A DNA stretch of 64,000 bases from contig SUTV01000004.1 of the NCBI GenBank assembly GCA_015152515.1, forward strand, positions 1 to 64,000. The letters run 5' to 3'. The notes beneath the pieces are model-generated. The model did not search any database. It saw nothing but the letters and a program-made list of their open reading frames with translations, and was not told where the DNA came from. A program made the translations under genes and the position numbers. Below, piece by piece: positions 16,442 through 24,345 of the stretch (positions are counted from its first letter, which is position 1; every line of letters starts with the position of its first letter). Origin of the DNA: Cyanobacteria bacterium SIG29. Lineage in GTDB: Bacteria; Cyanobacteriota; Vampirovibrionia; Gastranaerophilales; Gastranaerophilaceae.

Positions 16442-16686
16442 GAACATTAGATGAAATATTACAAGACCGTGAGTTTTTTACAGAAGAACAAGCAAAGCAA
16501 GTTGAAGAAAATGCATTGAAAGAGGCTCACAAATATTGGGGTGGTAAAAGAAAAGGTGCTGGCAGAAAAGCTAAAGGTTCAAATTCTTTAAATATAACTA
16601 TAAAAGTATCATCAGATGAACAAGAATTTTTAAAATATGCTCGTGCTAATAGTTTAAATTTAAAACAACTTATGCAAGGTTGCTAG
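16426..16686 (+). CDS. Putative antitoxin with KRKGAGRK motif
   Basis: The 86-residue protein has an acidic helical N-terminus, the basic linker GGKRKGAGRKAKG and a C-terminal stretch (NITIKVSSDEQEFLKYARAN) resembling a ribbon-helix-helix domain. HigB-like toxins normally pair with a HigA Xre-type antitoxin, so this partner is unusual. Function is inferred from overlap with the toxin gene and from size. Confidence 0.6.
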   Translation: MQKKLRTLDEILQDREFFTEEQAKQVEENALKEAHKYWGGKRKGAGRKAKGSNSLNITIKVSSDEQEFLKYARANSLNLKQLMQGC

Positions 16687-16698
16687 GTTGTTTTTTAG

Positions 16699-16720
16699 TT
16701 TTGTCCACTTTTTGTCCACT
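16699..16720 (+). repeat. Right arm-type tandem repeats (TTTTGTCCACT x2)
   Basis: Two perfect tandem copies of the 11-bp unit TTTTGTCCACT lie inside the right end. They match the left-end repeats in sequence, spacing and orientation. They are probable integrase arm sites. Confidence 0.55.
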
Positions 16721-16740
16721 TGCAAATAAATTTTTTTAAA

Positions 16741-16803
16741 TTGATTAAAATTGATAAATGTTTAAAACACTTGTGATTATTAGTTTTAATCAATTTTAAT
16801 CAA
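16741..16803. repeat. 15-bp inverted repeat near attR
   Basis: TTGATTAAAATTGAT at 16741-16755 is the exact inverse of ATCAATTTTAATCAA at 16789-16803, with a 33-base spacer. It could be a replication, excision-factor or transfer-related site of the element, or a weak transcription stop. Confidence 0.5.
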
Positions 16804-16826
16804 CCTTAAAAAACAAATTAAATCGT

Positions 16827-16874
16827 CTTTTAAGGGATAGGTCGCGCGTTCGAATCGCGCCAGACGCACCATTT
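16827..16874 (+). repeat. attR: 48-bp tRNA-Lys 3' core
   Basis: The sequence is identical to 13881-13928. Only the 3' part of the tRNA is present here, so this is the far end of the inserted element. Confidence 0.9.
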
Positions 16875-16875
16875 T

Positions 16876-16902
16876 AATAGAGGACAATAAGTCCTCTTTT
16901 TT
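16876..16902 (+). terminator. Original chromosomal terminator of tRNA-Lys
   Basis: AGAGGAC and GTCCTCT form a stem with loop AATAA followed by six T, directly after attR. Confidence 0.75.
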
Positions 16903-16905
16903 ATT

Positions 16906-17112
16906 GCGTAATTCTGTACGAGTTACAAAGCGAAACGACGCAACGCAGTGAGGAAGATTGAGCCTGTATGCGAAGCAAAGTGTAGCTGAAACTTGGTTAG
17001 CGAGTGCGAAGTGACGACAGGCGAAGCCGACAGGAACGACAGCAACGAGCGAAAAGAATTACAAGACAGCGTAATTCTGTACGAGTTACAAAGCGAAACG
17101 ACGCAACGCAGT
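16906..17112. repeat. GC-rich non-coding block with a duplicated 44-bp unit
   Basis: A 44-bp unit (GCGTAATTCTGTACGAGTTA...) occurs at 16906-16949 and again, identical, at 17069-17112. Between them the DNA is unusually rich in GCGAA and ACGAC-like motifs and much higher in G+C than the genome. No reading frame or RNA family was recognised. The remaining bases to 17170 hold nothing I can identify. Confidence 0.6.
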
Positions 17113-17175
17113 ATGTAGGTTGGGTTTTAACCAAACATAAACATAAAAAACAAAATAAATTCATTAAACAAGTAG

Positions 17176-17193
17176 GATAGACTTTAGTCTACC
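17176..17193. repeat. Palindromic repeat copy 1
   Basis: This is an imperfect copy of GGTAGACTTTAGTCTACC that overlaps the bioB stop codon (17184-17186), so it forms the very end of the gene. Confidence 0.65.
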
Positions 17194-18098
17194 GCCAACA
17201 ATTCTTTCCCTAATTTTTCAACAGTTTTAACATCATCTTTTGGGCTTTTACCGGTTGTTGTTAAATAATTACCTGTTAAAATTCCTTCAACACAAGTTTT
17301 TAAAGCTAATTCTTGGTTTTCATCTGATAATCTCATTCTGCCACCACAGAATCTCAAAACTGCTTTTGGATTTGCTATTTTAAATATAGCTAATGTTCTT
17401 AAAACATTTTCTTCATCTATTTTATCGTAATAATTTTCAAACGGCGTTTTTGGTATTGGCATTAGAATATTTATTGGAATAGACTCTGGCTGAATTTGTG
17501 CTAGTTCTAACGCCATTTCTATACGTTGTTCAACACTTTCACCCATTCCTAAGATTACACCGCAGCATAGTTCCATTCCATACTTTTTAACCAATTTGCA
17601 AGTATTTAAACGGTCTTGCCAAGAATGTGTAGTGCAAATTTCTGAGTAGTACGATTCAGATGTATTTATATTATGATGAACCCTTTTTAAACCATGTTCA
17701 GCAAGTTTTTTAGCTTGTTCTTCTGATAAAATTCCAACAGAAGCACAACTATTTATTCCATTCAATTTATTAAGTTCATCAACAAATTCTAGTATTTTAT
17801 CAAAATTTTCTTCATCAGGAGATTTACCGGATGTTACCACCGCAAAGCGAATTACACCATTTTCTTTAGCTTCAAGTGCTGCTTTTACAACTTCTTCTTT
17901 TGTAATTAACGGATACTCTTCAATATCAGTTCTATAGTGAGAACTTTGAGAACAATATTTGCAGTTTTGAGAGCATTTTCCACTGCGAGCATTTACTAAT
18001 GAACAAAACTCAACATTATTAGACATATATTGAGATGAAAGTTTTAAAAGTTCATCTAAATCCATATTATAAAGCTTTAGCAATTCTTCTTTGTTCAT
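17184..18098 (-). CDS. bioB: Biotin synthase
   Basis: BioB inserts sulfur into dethiobiotin to give biotin, using a radical SAM [4Fe-4S] and a sacrificial [2Fe-2S] cluster. The 304-residue protein has CSQNCKYCSQSS (CX3CX2C) at about residue 43, HHNINTSESYY, PIPKTPFENY, RFCGGRMRL with the cluster-ligating Arg, and GNYLTTTGKS near the end. It is shorter than E. coli BioB (346). No other bio gene is in the window. Its stop codon lies in a palindromic repeat, so the last residues may have been reshaped by that insertion. Confidence 0.93.
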   Translation of the reverse strand: MNKEELLKLYNMDLDELLKLSSQYMSNNVEFCSLVNARSGKCSQNCKYCSQSSHYRTDIEEYPLITKEEVVKAALEAKENGVIRFAVVTSGKSPDEENFDKILEFVDELNKLNGINSCASVGILSEEQAKKLAEHGLKRVHHNINTSESYYSEICTTHSWQDRLNTCKLVKKYGMELCCGVILGMGESVEQRIEMALELAQIQPESIPINILMPIPKTPFENYYDKIDEENVLRTLAIFKIANPKAVLRFCGGRMRLSDENQELALKTCVEGILTGNYLTTTGKSPKDDVKTVEKLGKELLAVD

Positions 18099-18150
18099 TG
18101 AAAATACTTTCTATAATTTTATTATTTAATTATATGCGAAAAATAAATAA

Positions 18151-18168
18151 GGTAGACTAAAGTCTACC
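18151..18168. repeat. Palindromic repeat copy 2
   Basis: This is a perfect 18-bp palindrome, GGTAGACTAAAGTCTACC, in the inverse orientation to copies 3 and 4 as judged by the flanking CCTAC. Confidence 0.75.
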
Positions 18169-18365
18169 CTACTTACTAATTCAGAATTGATAAAATTATT
18201 TAAATCTGTTATACTATAATTAGACACTTGACTAAGGCTTTGCCCAGATTCTTTTGAATCTTCTGACATTGAGGAACGGTCAAGTGTTCTTTTATTTTCA
18301 ACTTTTGATTTTAAATCATAAATTGAAAATTCTTCTATATTTACAATATCGGAATCAGCAGGTAG

Positions 18366-18383
18366 GGTAGACTTTAGTCTACC
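18366..18383. repeat. Palindromic repeat copy 3
   Basis: GGTAGACTTTAGTCTACC is preceded by CAGCAGGTAG, a left flank that is shared with copy 4. Confidence 0.75.
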
Positions 18384-18572
18384 ACAACTATCATCAATAG
18401 CTTGAAAATGCACATCATTGTTTACATTAGGGTTGAAAAGCTCTCTAATATCGTTTATACTGATAGTGGTACTGGTTGAGTCGAGTAATCCTTCGTTTGA
18501 AGAAACCTCAGTGATTCCCAGTACTTTTACTTTATGTCCTGCATAAGTATTTGATGTATTTTCAGCAGGTAG

Positions 18573-18590
18573 GGTAGACTTTAGTCTACC
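18573..18590. repeat. Palindromic repeat copy 4
   Basis: GGTAGACTTTAGTCTACC with the same left flank as copy 3 lies seven bases beyond the mnmA stop codon. It may also act as an RNA hairpin at the mRNA end. Confidence 0.75.
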
Positions 18591-18597
18591 AATACAA

Positions 18598-19686
18598 TTA
18601 AAATACGCTTTCTATAATCCCACCACCGAGTACGGTTTCATCATCATAAAATACTGCTGATTGTCCTGTTGCTATTGGTGATTGAAGTTCATCAAATTCA
18701 ACTGCTATTTTTTCACCCCAAGGTTTTATTGTTGCTGGCTTTGGCTCTTGAGCAGAGCGAATTTTAACCGTGCAAGCCAGTTCTTTTTCTAGCTTTAAAC
18801 TTACATTTGTTGCAATTAAACCTTTGTTTAAAGAATCTTCTTTAAATGCAACTACAACTTCATTTGTATCTTTTCTAAGTTCAACAACATATAAAGGCGC
18901 TTCGGCAGCTACGCCAATGCCTTTGCGTTGACCAATTGTATAATTCCAAAAACCTTGATGTTTACCAAGCACTTTACCATTTATATCAACAATATTCCCT
19001 TCTTTTGGTTCTTGGTTCAAAATATCGTTATAATCACCAACATAAAAATCTTGGCTATCTGCTTTATCAGCCACTTCAAAACCATTTTTGCGAGCAATAT
19101 CTCGTATTTCTTCTTTAGTATATGAACCCAATGGCATTAGAGTTTTAGATAGTTGTTCTTGAGTTAAACCATATAAAAAATATGATTGGTCTTTCTTTGG
19201 GTTTACACCACGACGCAAAAAGAACTTACCATTTTCTTCTTCAATTTTTGCGTAATGACCAGTCGCAAATTTGTCAAACTTTATTCCTGATTTTTCAGCC
19301 AACTCCCAAAATGCACCAAATTTAACATATTGATTACATCTTACACAAGGGTTTGGTGTTCTTCCTTGCATATATTCTTCTTTAAAATAGTTAATTACTA
19401 TCTGCTCATATTCTTTTGAACAATCAATAACATGGAATTCAATGCCCAATTTTTCTGCGACCTTGCGTGCCTGTTCTATATCTTTTTGTTTATCAGGACT
19501 CAAACAAGCACAATGCGTTAATGTTTTTTGTTCTTGAGAATCTAATTTTTCTTTAAGAATATCAAAAACACCACCTTGTCCCCAAAGTGACATTATTGCG
19601 CCAACTACTTCAAAGCCTTGCTCTTTCAATAAAAGTGCGGCAACAGAAGAATCAACACCACCTGACATTCCAATAAGAACTCGCAT
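18598..19686 (-). CDS. mnmA: tRNA-specific 2-thiouridylase
   Basis: MnmA makes the 2-thio group of s2U34 in tRNA-Lys, Glu and Gln. The 362-residue protein has the PP-loop MSGGVDSSVAA, TPNPCVRCN with the first catalytic Cys (114), ATGHYAKI, KDQSYFLYGL and GQRKGIGV. Where most MnmA proteins read DSQDICFI or DSTGICFI, this one has DSQDFYVGDY, so the second catalytic Cys is absent. An extra Cys pair (HCACLSP, near residue 60) is present. It probably belongs to the subfamily with altered sulfur chemistry. The stop is followed by a palindromic repeat. Confidence 0.93.
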   Translation of the reverse strand: MRVLIGMSGGVDSSVAALLLKEQGFEVVGAIMSLWGQGGVFDILKEKLDSQEQKTLTHCACLSPDKQKDIEQARKVAEKLGIEFHVIDCSKEYEQIVINYFKEEYMQGRTPNPCVRCNQYVKFGAFWELAEKSGIKFDKFATGHYAKIEEENGKFFLRRGVNPKKDQSYFLYGLTQEQLSKTLMPLGSYTKEEIRDIARKNGFEVADKADSQDFYVGDYNDILNQEPKEGNIVDINGKVLGKHQGFWNYTIGQRKGIGVAAEAPLYVVELRKDTNEVVVAFKEDSLNKGLIATNVSLKLEKELACTVKIRSAQEPKPATIKPWGEKIAVEFDELQSPIATGQSAVFYDDETVLGGGIIESVF

Positions 19687-19792
19687 AAATACCCTTTAAT
19701 ACTGTTAAATTACCTTAATTATATTACAAAATTGTTTGGATTGCAGATATGTTTTAATTATAATTAACGTGGAAAAAGAAAGGGCGAAAATT

Positions 19793-21019
19793 ATGATTAT
19801 TCCAAGTATCGACTTAATGGATGGGAAAGCCGTTCAATTAAGACAAGGCAAAGAAAAAGTTTTAGAAAGAGAAGATGTTTTAGAGTTAGCAAAATACTAC
19901 TCTCGTTTTGGTGAAATTAGCGTTATTGACTTAGACGCAGCTATGAACAAAGGAAACAACGAATCTCTTATTAAAGAAATCTGCAAAATCGCCCATTGCA
20001 GAGTTGGTGGTGGAATAAGAGATAAAGAAAAAGCAAAAAGAATTTTAGCAAACGGTGCAAAACAAATTATTATTGGTACTGCTGCTAATGAAGAATTCTT
20101 ATCTAAATTACCAAAAGATAAGGTTATTGTTGCAATAGACGCTAAAAAAGGCAAAGTTACCACAGAAGGCTGGACAAAAGAAGTTGAATCAACTCCAGCA
20201 GATTATGTTAAACGCTTTGACAATTTATGTGCAGGCTACCTTTACACTATCGTTGATAAAGAAGGCATGATGCAAGGCACTGATATTGAAGCAATTAAAG
20301 AAATTAGAAATTTAACAAAGAAAACTTTAATTGCTGCTGGCGGTATTTCAACTATTGATGAAATTAAAACTCTTATCAAAATGAACATTTCAACACAATT
20401 AGGAATGAGCATTTATACAGGCGCAATCAAACTTGAAGACGCTTACTTAGCTGTTATGGATTTTGATAAACAAAATGGTTTAATCCCAACTGTTGTTCAA
20501 GATATAGAAACAAAACAAGTTTTAATGCTAGCTTATTCAAACCAAGAATCTTTAAGAAAAACCTTATCTGAAGGTTTAGCTACATATTGGAGCCGTTCAA
20601 GAAACGAACTTTGGACAAAAGGTTTAACCTCTGGTCACACACAAGAACTTGTTAGTGCAAAATTTGACTGCGACCAAGATACATTATTATTCAAAGTAAA
20701 ACAAAATGGTGTAGCTTGCCACACAGGAAGATACTCTTGCTTTGAAGATAGAGATTTCTGTATAAACGAACTATACAAGCTATTACTTGATAGAAAAGAA
20801 AACTTACCAGAAGGTTCATATACAACTAAATTATTCAAAAATGAATTCTATTTAAAACGCAAAATTATGGAAGAAGCTTTTGAATCAGTTAACTATGAAC
20901 AAGGTGACGGCTTAGAATGGGAAGCTAGCGATTTGGCTTACCACATGCTTACATTTATGGCTATGCATAATGTAACACCTCAAGATATAGTAAATAACTT
21001 AGCTTCAAGAACAAAATAG
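19793..21019 (+). CDS. Fused HisA-HisI-HisE: three histidine biosynthesis steps
   Basis: From the ATG at 19793 (the track starts at an unlikely TTG) the product has 408 residues. Residues 1-230 are HisA, the ProFAR isomerase barrel ([26 protein letters not shown] with catalytic Asp). Residues 232-325 are HisI, PRAMP cyclohydrolase ([30 protein letters not shown]). Residues 330-408 are HisE, PRATP pyrophosphatase ([20 protein letters not shown]). HisIE fusions are common, but HisA joined to them is unusual. hisD follows after 60 bases. Confidence 0.92.
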   Translation: MIIPSIDLMDGKAVQLRQGKEKVLEREDVLELAKYYSRFGEISVIDLDAAMNKGNNESLIKEICKIAHCRVGGGIRDKEKAKRILANGAKQIIIGTAANEEFLSKLPKDKVIVAIDAKKGKVTTEGWTKEVESTPADYVKRFDNLCAGYLYTIVDKEGMMQGTDIEAIKEIRNLTKKTLIAAGGISTIDEIKTLIKMNISTQLGMSIYTGAIKLEDAYLAVMDFDKQNGLIPTVVQDIETKQVLMLAYSNQESLRKTLSEGLATYWSRSRNELWTKGLTSGHTQELVSAKFDCDQDTLLFKVKQNGVACHTGRYSCFEDRDFCINELYKLLLDRKENLPEGSYTTKLFKNEFYLKRKIMEEAFESVNYEQGDGLEWEASDLAYHMLTFMAMHNVTPQDIVNNLASRTK

Positions 21020-21079
21020 CGTTTTTCCGTAGGGATACTTAAATAAGGAAAAACTAGATAAAGTATAAGGTAAACCAAT

Positions 21080-22321
21080 ATGAAAATTTGTAATTATAAC
21101 GAAATTGATGAAAGTTTCTTTTCAAAAATAGAATTTGAAAGCATTTCATCTGTATCAGAAATAATAAATGCTGTTAGATTAGAAGGCGATAGCGCTATAA
21201 AAAGATATGCAAAACAATTTGGTGATGGTGATATAGAAACAACAAAATTATCTATTAACGAAATAGAAGAAGCCATTAAAACTGTTGACAAAGAAACAAT
21301 TGAAACCATAAATTTTGCAATTAAAAATGTAAAAGAATTTGCAAAAGCACAATTAAATAGCGCAAAAGAACTCGAAATAAAAGTAAACGGTAACACACTA
21401 GGACATAAAATAATCCCACTAGATTCTGTTGGTTGTTATATTCCTGGTGGAAACTACCCATTACCAAGCAGTGCAATAATGACTGTTGTTCCAGCAAAAG
21501 TAGCAGGAGTAAAAAGAGTTGTTGCAATGTCTCCAAAAATAAAACCAGTTACAATTGCAGCCGCACATTTGGCTGGCGCAGATGAAATATATGCAATTGG
21601 TGGTGTTCAAGCTATTGGTGCAATGGCGTACGGTACAGAATCAATTAAAAAGGTAAACAAAATCGTTGGACCTGGAAATAAATTTGTAACAAGTGCTAAA
21701 AAACAAGTATTTGGCGAATGTGGTATAGACTTTTTAGCAGGACCATCAGAAGTTTTAATTATTGCAGATAACACTGCAAAACCTGAATTTGTAGCAGCTG
21801 ATATGTTAGCTCAATGCGAACATGATAAAGATGCTAGAGCCTTTTTGATTTGTTTCTCTCAAGAATTTGCACAAAAAGTTGATGAACAAGCTAAAAAATA
21901 CCTAGAAAGTTTAGAAACAAAAGAAATAGCTAAAATTTCTTATGAAAAATCTTGCGCTATTGTTGTTGAATACCTTGATGATGCAATTAAATTATCAAAC
22001 GAAAAAGCACCTGAGCACTTAGAATTATGCCTTGAAAATGCAGAAAATTTAATCAATAAATTCACAAATTATGGTTCTTTATTTATTGGTAATTATTCTG
22101 CTGAAGTATTTGGCGACTATGTTTCTGGCACAAATCACACACTACCAACAAACCAAGTTGCAAAATATTCAGGAGGTTTAAGTGTATTTGATTATATAAA
22201 AATTCAAACATACCAAATAATAAATGAAAAAGCCCTAAAACAAACCGTTCAAAATGCTTCTAAACTTGCAAAAGAAGAAGGCTTATTTGCACACAAACTT
22301 GCAGCTGATGTAAGAATGTAA
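21080..22321 (+). CDS. hisD: Histidinol dehydrogenase
   Basis: HisD oxidises histidinol to histidine in two NAD+-dependent steps. The 413-residue protein shows [55 protein letters not shown] and [19 protein letters not shown], with the conserved zinc-binding and catalytic His and Glu region (EKAPEHLEL). AAGGT precedes the ATG. It follows the hisA-I-E fusion and forms an operon with it; other his genes are elsewhere. Confidence 0.96.
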   Translation: MKICNYNEIDESFFSKIEFESISSVSEIINAVRLEGDSAIKRYAKQFGDGDIETTKLSINEIEEAIKTVDKETIETINFAIKNVKEFAKAQLNSAKELEIKVNGNTLGHKIIPLDSVGCYIPGGNYPLPSSAIMTVVPAKVAGVKRVVAMSPKIKPVTIAAAHLAGADEIYAIGGVQAIGAMAYGTESIKKVNKIVGPGNKFVTSAKKQVFGECGIDFLAGPSEVLIIADNTAKPEFVAADMLAQCEHDKDARAFLICFSQEFAQKVDEQAKKYLESLETKEIAKISYEKSCAIVVEYLDDAIKLSNEKAPEHLELCLENAENLINKFTNYGSLFIGNYSAEVFGDYVSGTNHTLPTNQVAKYSGGLSVFDYIKIQTYQIINEKALKQTVQNASKLAKEEGLFAHKLAADVRM

Positions 22322-22407
22322 AGAAATAAAAATTTTTAAAAAGAACTAGCAAAAAAATTTTTTACGAGTTTTAGAGTATTGTAGTTTATTATTAGGAGGA
22401 TACATTT

Positions 22408-22812
22408 ATGCAAATTGCACCAGTTTCATTTGCTGGAAAAAAAGAAATTCAATCTATTGCGAGAAACGCAGGACAATTAAATACAGCACAAAAAGAATTA
22501 GTTAAAAATGCTTGTGCATTTCACGATTTAGAAGTTGATATTACTAGCGACGGCGAATTTTTAGCTGATCCAAAACAAGCAGAAGTAACATCAAGTAAAT
22601 TAATGGATTCACTTGATAAAGCAGGTGCTTCAAAATTCTCATACTTAATTGCTGTTGATGCTTTAAATGCACCAGTTGTAAGAGAAAATGTTTCACCAAT
22701 ATCAAGAAGTGACATTACTGCTAAAGCTCTTGAAATAGCTGAAAAATCAGACGAAGTTACAAAAAAAGATGTTATTTCAAATATAACAAAATTTTATACT
22801 TGGCGTTATTAA
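22408..22812 (+). CDS. Lineage-type small protein with PVSFAG motif
   Basis: The 134-residue protein starts MQIAPVSFAG, a motif shared with other small proteins in this window. The rest is mainly helical with no signal peptide or membrane segment, and I recognise no domain. GGAGG precedes the ATG with strong spacing, suggesting high expression. The bidirectional terminator at its end separates it from the convergent gene. Confidence 0.65.
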   Translation: MQIAPVSFAGKKEIQSIARNAGQLNTAQKELVKNACAFHDLEVDITSDGEFLADPKQAEVTSSKLMDSLDKAGASKFSYLIAVDALNAPVVRENVSPISRSDITAKALEIAEKSDEVTKKDVISNITKFYTWRY

Positions 22813-22813
22813 T

Positions 22814-22849
22814 AAAAAAAGAGGAAGTTTAAAACTTCCTCTTTTTTTA
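22814..22849. terminator. Bidirectional intrinsic terminator
   Basis: The stem AAGAGGAAGTTT/AAACTTCCTCTT is flanked by A and T runs, and serves both convergent genes. The minus-strand gene stop lies inside the T run. Confidence 0.85.
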
Positions 22850-23311
22850 TGCGCTAATTCTTTCTTGTAATAAATCTTCTATACTAGCTCTTGAATCTAT
22901 TCTTTCTTGTATATCAGATAATTGTTTTTCAATATTGAATTTAATTGCTCTTCTATTCTTATTATCAGAAATACCTTTTCTAATTTCTTCATAAACAATA
23001 TAAGAATTTAATTGCATATATGATTTAATATCTTTTGCTTTTTTGTTGATTTTTAAAAGGTTTTCGCTTTTACCTAATGTATATTTTAAAATTGAATCAA
23101 TGATGAATTTATTTTGTCTTAAAGATTGTCTTTCTGATTCATTAATCAAAGTATTTAATAACACCTTACAATGAGTTTCTATTGTATTAATCAAACTTTT
23201 TCTTTGAATCCATGGAATAGATTTTGATAAGTGAGCACAACGTTCATTAACTCTAGATTGTGCATATTTAACTAATAAATACTTTTTGATTGATTCTCTT
23301 AATTCATTCAT
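22847..23311 (-). CDS. Hypothetical basic helical protein
   Basis: The 154-residue protein is almost entirely helical and rich in Lys, Arg and Glu (KSIPWIQRKSLINTIETH, KFNIEKQLSDIQERIDSR). It has no Cys-rich, membrane or signal feature. ATG follows AAAGGAAA at a slightly long distance. Function is unknown; DNA or RNA binding is possible but not shown. Confidence 0.55.
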   Translation of the reverse strand: MNELRESIKKYLLVKYAQSRVNERCAHLSKSIPWIQRKSLINTIETHCKVLLNTLINESERQSLRQNKFIIDSILKYTLGKSENLLKINKKAKDIKSYMQLNSYIVYEEIRKGISDNKNRRAIKFNIEKQLSDIQERIDSRASIEDLLQERISA

Positions 23312-23383
23312 TGTCAGTGATTTCCTTTCTCAACTATATCTGTTTTATATCACAAATTATATATTTAGAACTACTCCATAAAG

Positions 23384-24316
23384 ATGATAAATCAGAGAAA
23401 AAGCAAAAAATTTTTTTATAAAACTTATATTAAAAAGCGAAATATGAATATGAAAATTAGTGCAATTAATTATTCTTATAACTTTATAAAACCAATTCAA
23501 TCAAAGAAAATTGGTTCATTTTCATATGAACAAGATACTATAAGTTTTTCATCTCGCCGTAAAAAAAAGAAAAATAAGACAAGAAATATTCTTGGATTCA
23601 TTGGAGCAGGAATAGTAACAATTGGAGGAATAGGTTTTTTAACACCAAGCAAGCCTGTTGATACAACTCCACCAATAGGCATATATGCAGACGCAGAAAC
23701 CCCAGAAGAAGAATTTCAACAAGAAGAAATTCAAATAAAACCTAGTGCCCAACAAATTATTGAAAACATGCCAGAAATCAAAGAACAATACGATAAAATC
23801 ACTAATAGTTTAAATCTTTATTCAGAACAATTAGGCGAAAATGCTCTTCCTTTAATAAAAAAGAGAATTGAACAAATTGGAAATAATAGAGTAGAGCTTT
23901 TAGATGTACTAAAAGTTTTATATATTGAATCAAACGGAAATATATATGACAAAGATGGTTCTATTTTAACCAGTAAATCAGGCGCTTTTGGTGCATTTCA
24001 AGTAACAAAAGACACTGAAGATTTTATAAACAATTACTTTAAAACAGATTTAGATGTAAAAAATCCATATGATAATTTAGATGCTTGCATATATAATTTA
24101 AGGTTTATACAAGCAAAAAGAAGCGAAGATATTGAAACTGGAATAGAACTTCCAACCGGAAATAATTTAAAACACGCAATTATGTGGAGCTACCATGATG
24201 GAGCATGGGCTGAAAGAATCACTAATTATGGTCAAGATTATCTTGTAAAATACGATAAATTAAGCCAAATTGATAAATTTCCACAAGTTGTTGATTTGAT
24301 ATTAAATGCTGACTAA
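23384..24316 (+). CDS. Membrane-anchored lytic transglycosylase-like protein
   Basis: The protein has a short N-terminal region with DTISFSSRRKKK, one membrane helix (ILGFIGAGIVTIGGIGFL, near residue 75) and an acidic linker. The C-terminal domain resembles the lysozyme-like/SLT fold: VLYIESNGNIYDKDGS with the possible catalytic Glu, GAFGAFQVTKDT and HAIMWSYHDG. It may cut peptidoglycan in the periplasm. Starts at 23384, 23444 or 23450 are all possible (MKISAINY fits lineage relatives best); none has a strong ribosome binding site. Confidence 0.6.
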   Translation: MINQRKSKKFFYKTYIKKRNMNMKISAINYSYNFIKPIQSKKIGSFSYEQDTISFSSRRKKKKNKTRNILGFIGAGIVTIGGIGFLTPSKPVDTTPPIGIYADAETPEEEFQQEEIQIKPSAQQIIENMPEIKEQYDKITNSLNLYSEQLGENALPLIKKRIEQIGNNRVELLDVLKVLYIESNGNIYDKDGSILTSKSGAFGAFQVTKDTEDFINNYFKTDLDVKNPYDNLDACIYNLRFIQAKRSEDIETGIELPTGNNLKHAIMWSYHDGAWAERITNYGQDYLVKYDKLSQIDKFPQVVDLILNAD

Positions 24317-24345
24317 GAATAAATTTTTCCTATATAATATGGTTT

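Larger units (their letters stand above)
13881..16874. mobile_element. Mini integrative element in tRNA-Lys
   Basis: The element is bounded by a 48-bp perfect direct repeat of the tRNA-Lys 3' part. It holds a tyrosine integrase beside the tRNA, a serine-recombinase fragment, a winged-helix protein and a toxin-antitoxin pair, all in about 2.95 kb. Direct arm-type repeats lie just inside both ends. No structural, conjugative or packaging gene is present, so it would rely on a helper or be defective. It resembles the smallest tRNA-targeting islands or satellites. Confidence 0.85.
18126..18611 (-). pseudogene. Gene remnant carrying in-frame palindromic repeats
   Basis: The track lists only 18126-18413, but the frame is open for 161 codons from 18611, with no ATG, TTG or GTG before 18413. 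That is long for such AT-rich DNA. Three palindromic repeats fall in this frame, two encoding GRLKSTLPA and one SRVDFSLP. The parts between read as plausible protein (GHKVKVLGITEVSSNEGLLD, EEFSIYDLKSKVENK), but I recognise no family. It starts inside the mnmA 3' end in another frame. It looks like a decayed gene fragment colonised by repeats. Confidence 0.45.

Noticed and set aside
16906-17112. Possible CRISPR from the 44-bp repeat
   Set aside because: Only two copies, 163 bases apart, no regular spacers and no cas genes.
23384-23443. First 20 residues of the transglycosylase-like ORF as certain N-terminus
   Set aside because: No ribosome binding site; starts at 23444 or 23450 are equally likely, so the longer form is kept only as a coordinate.
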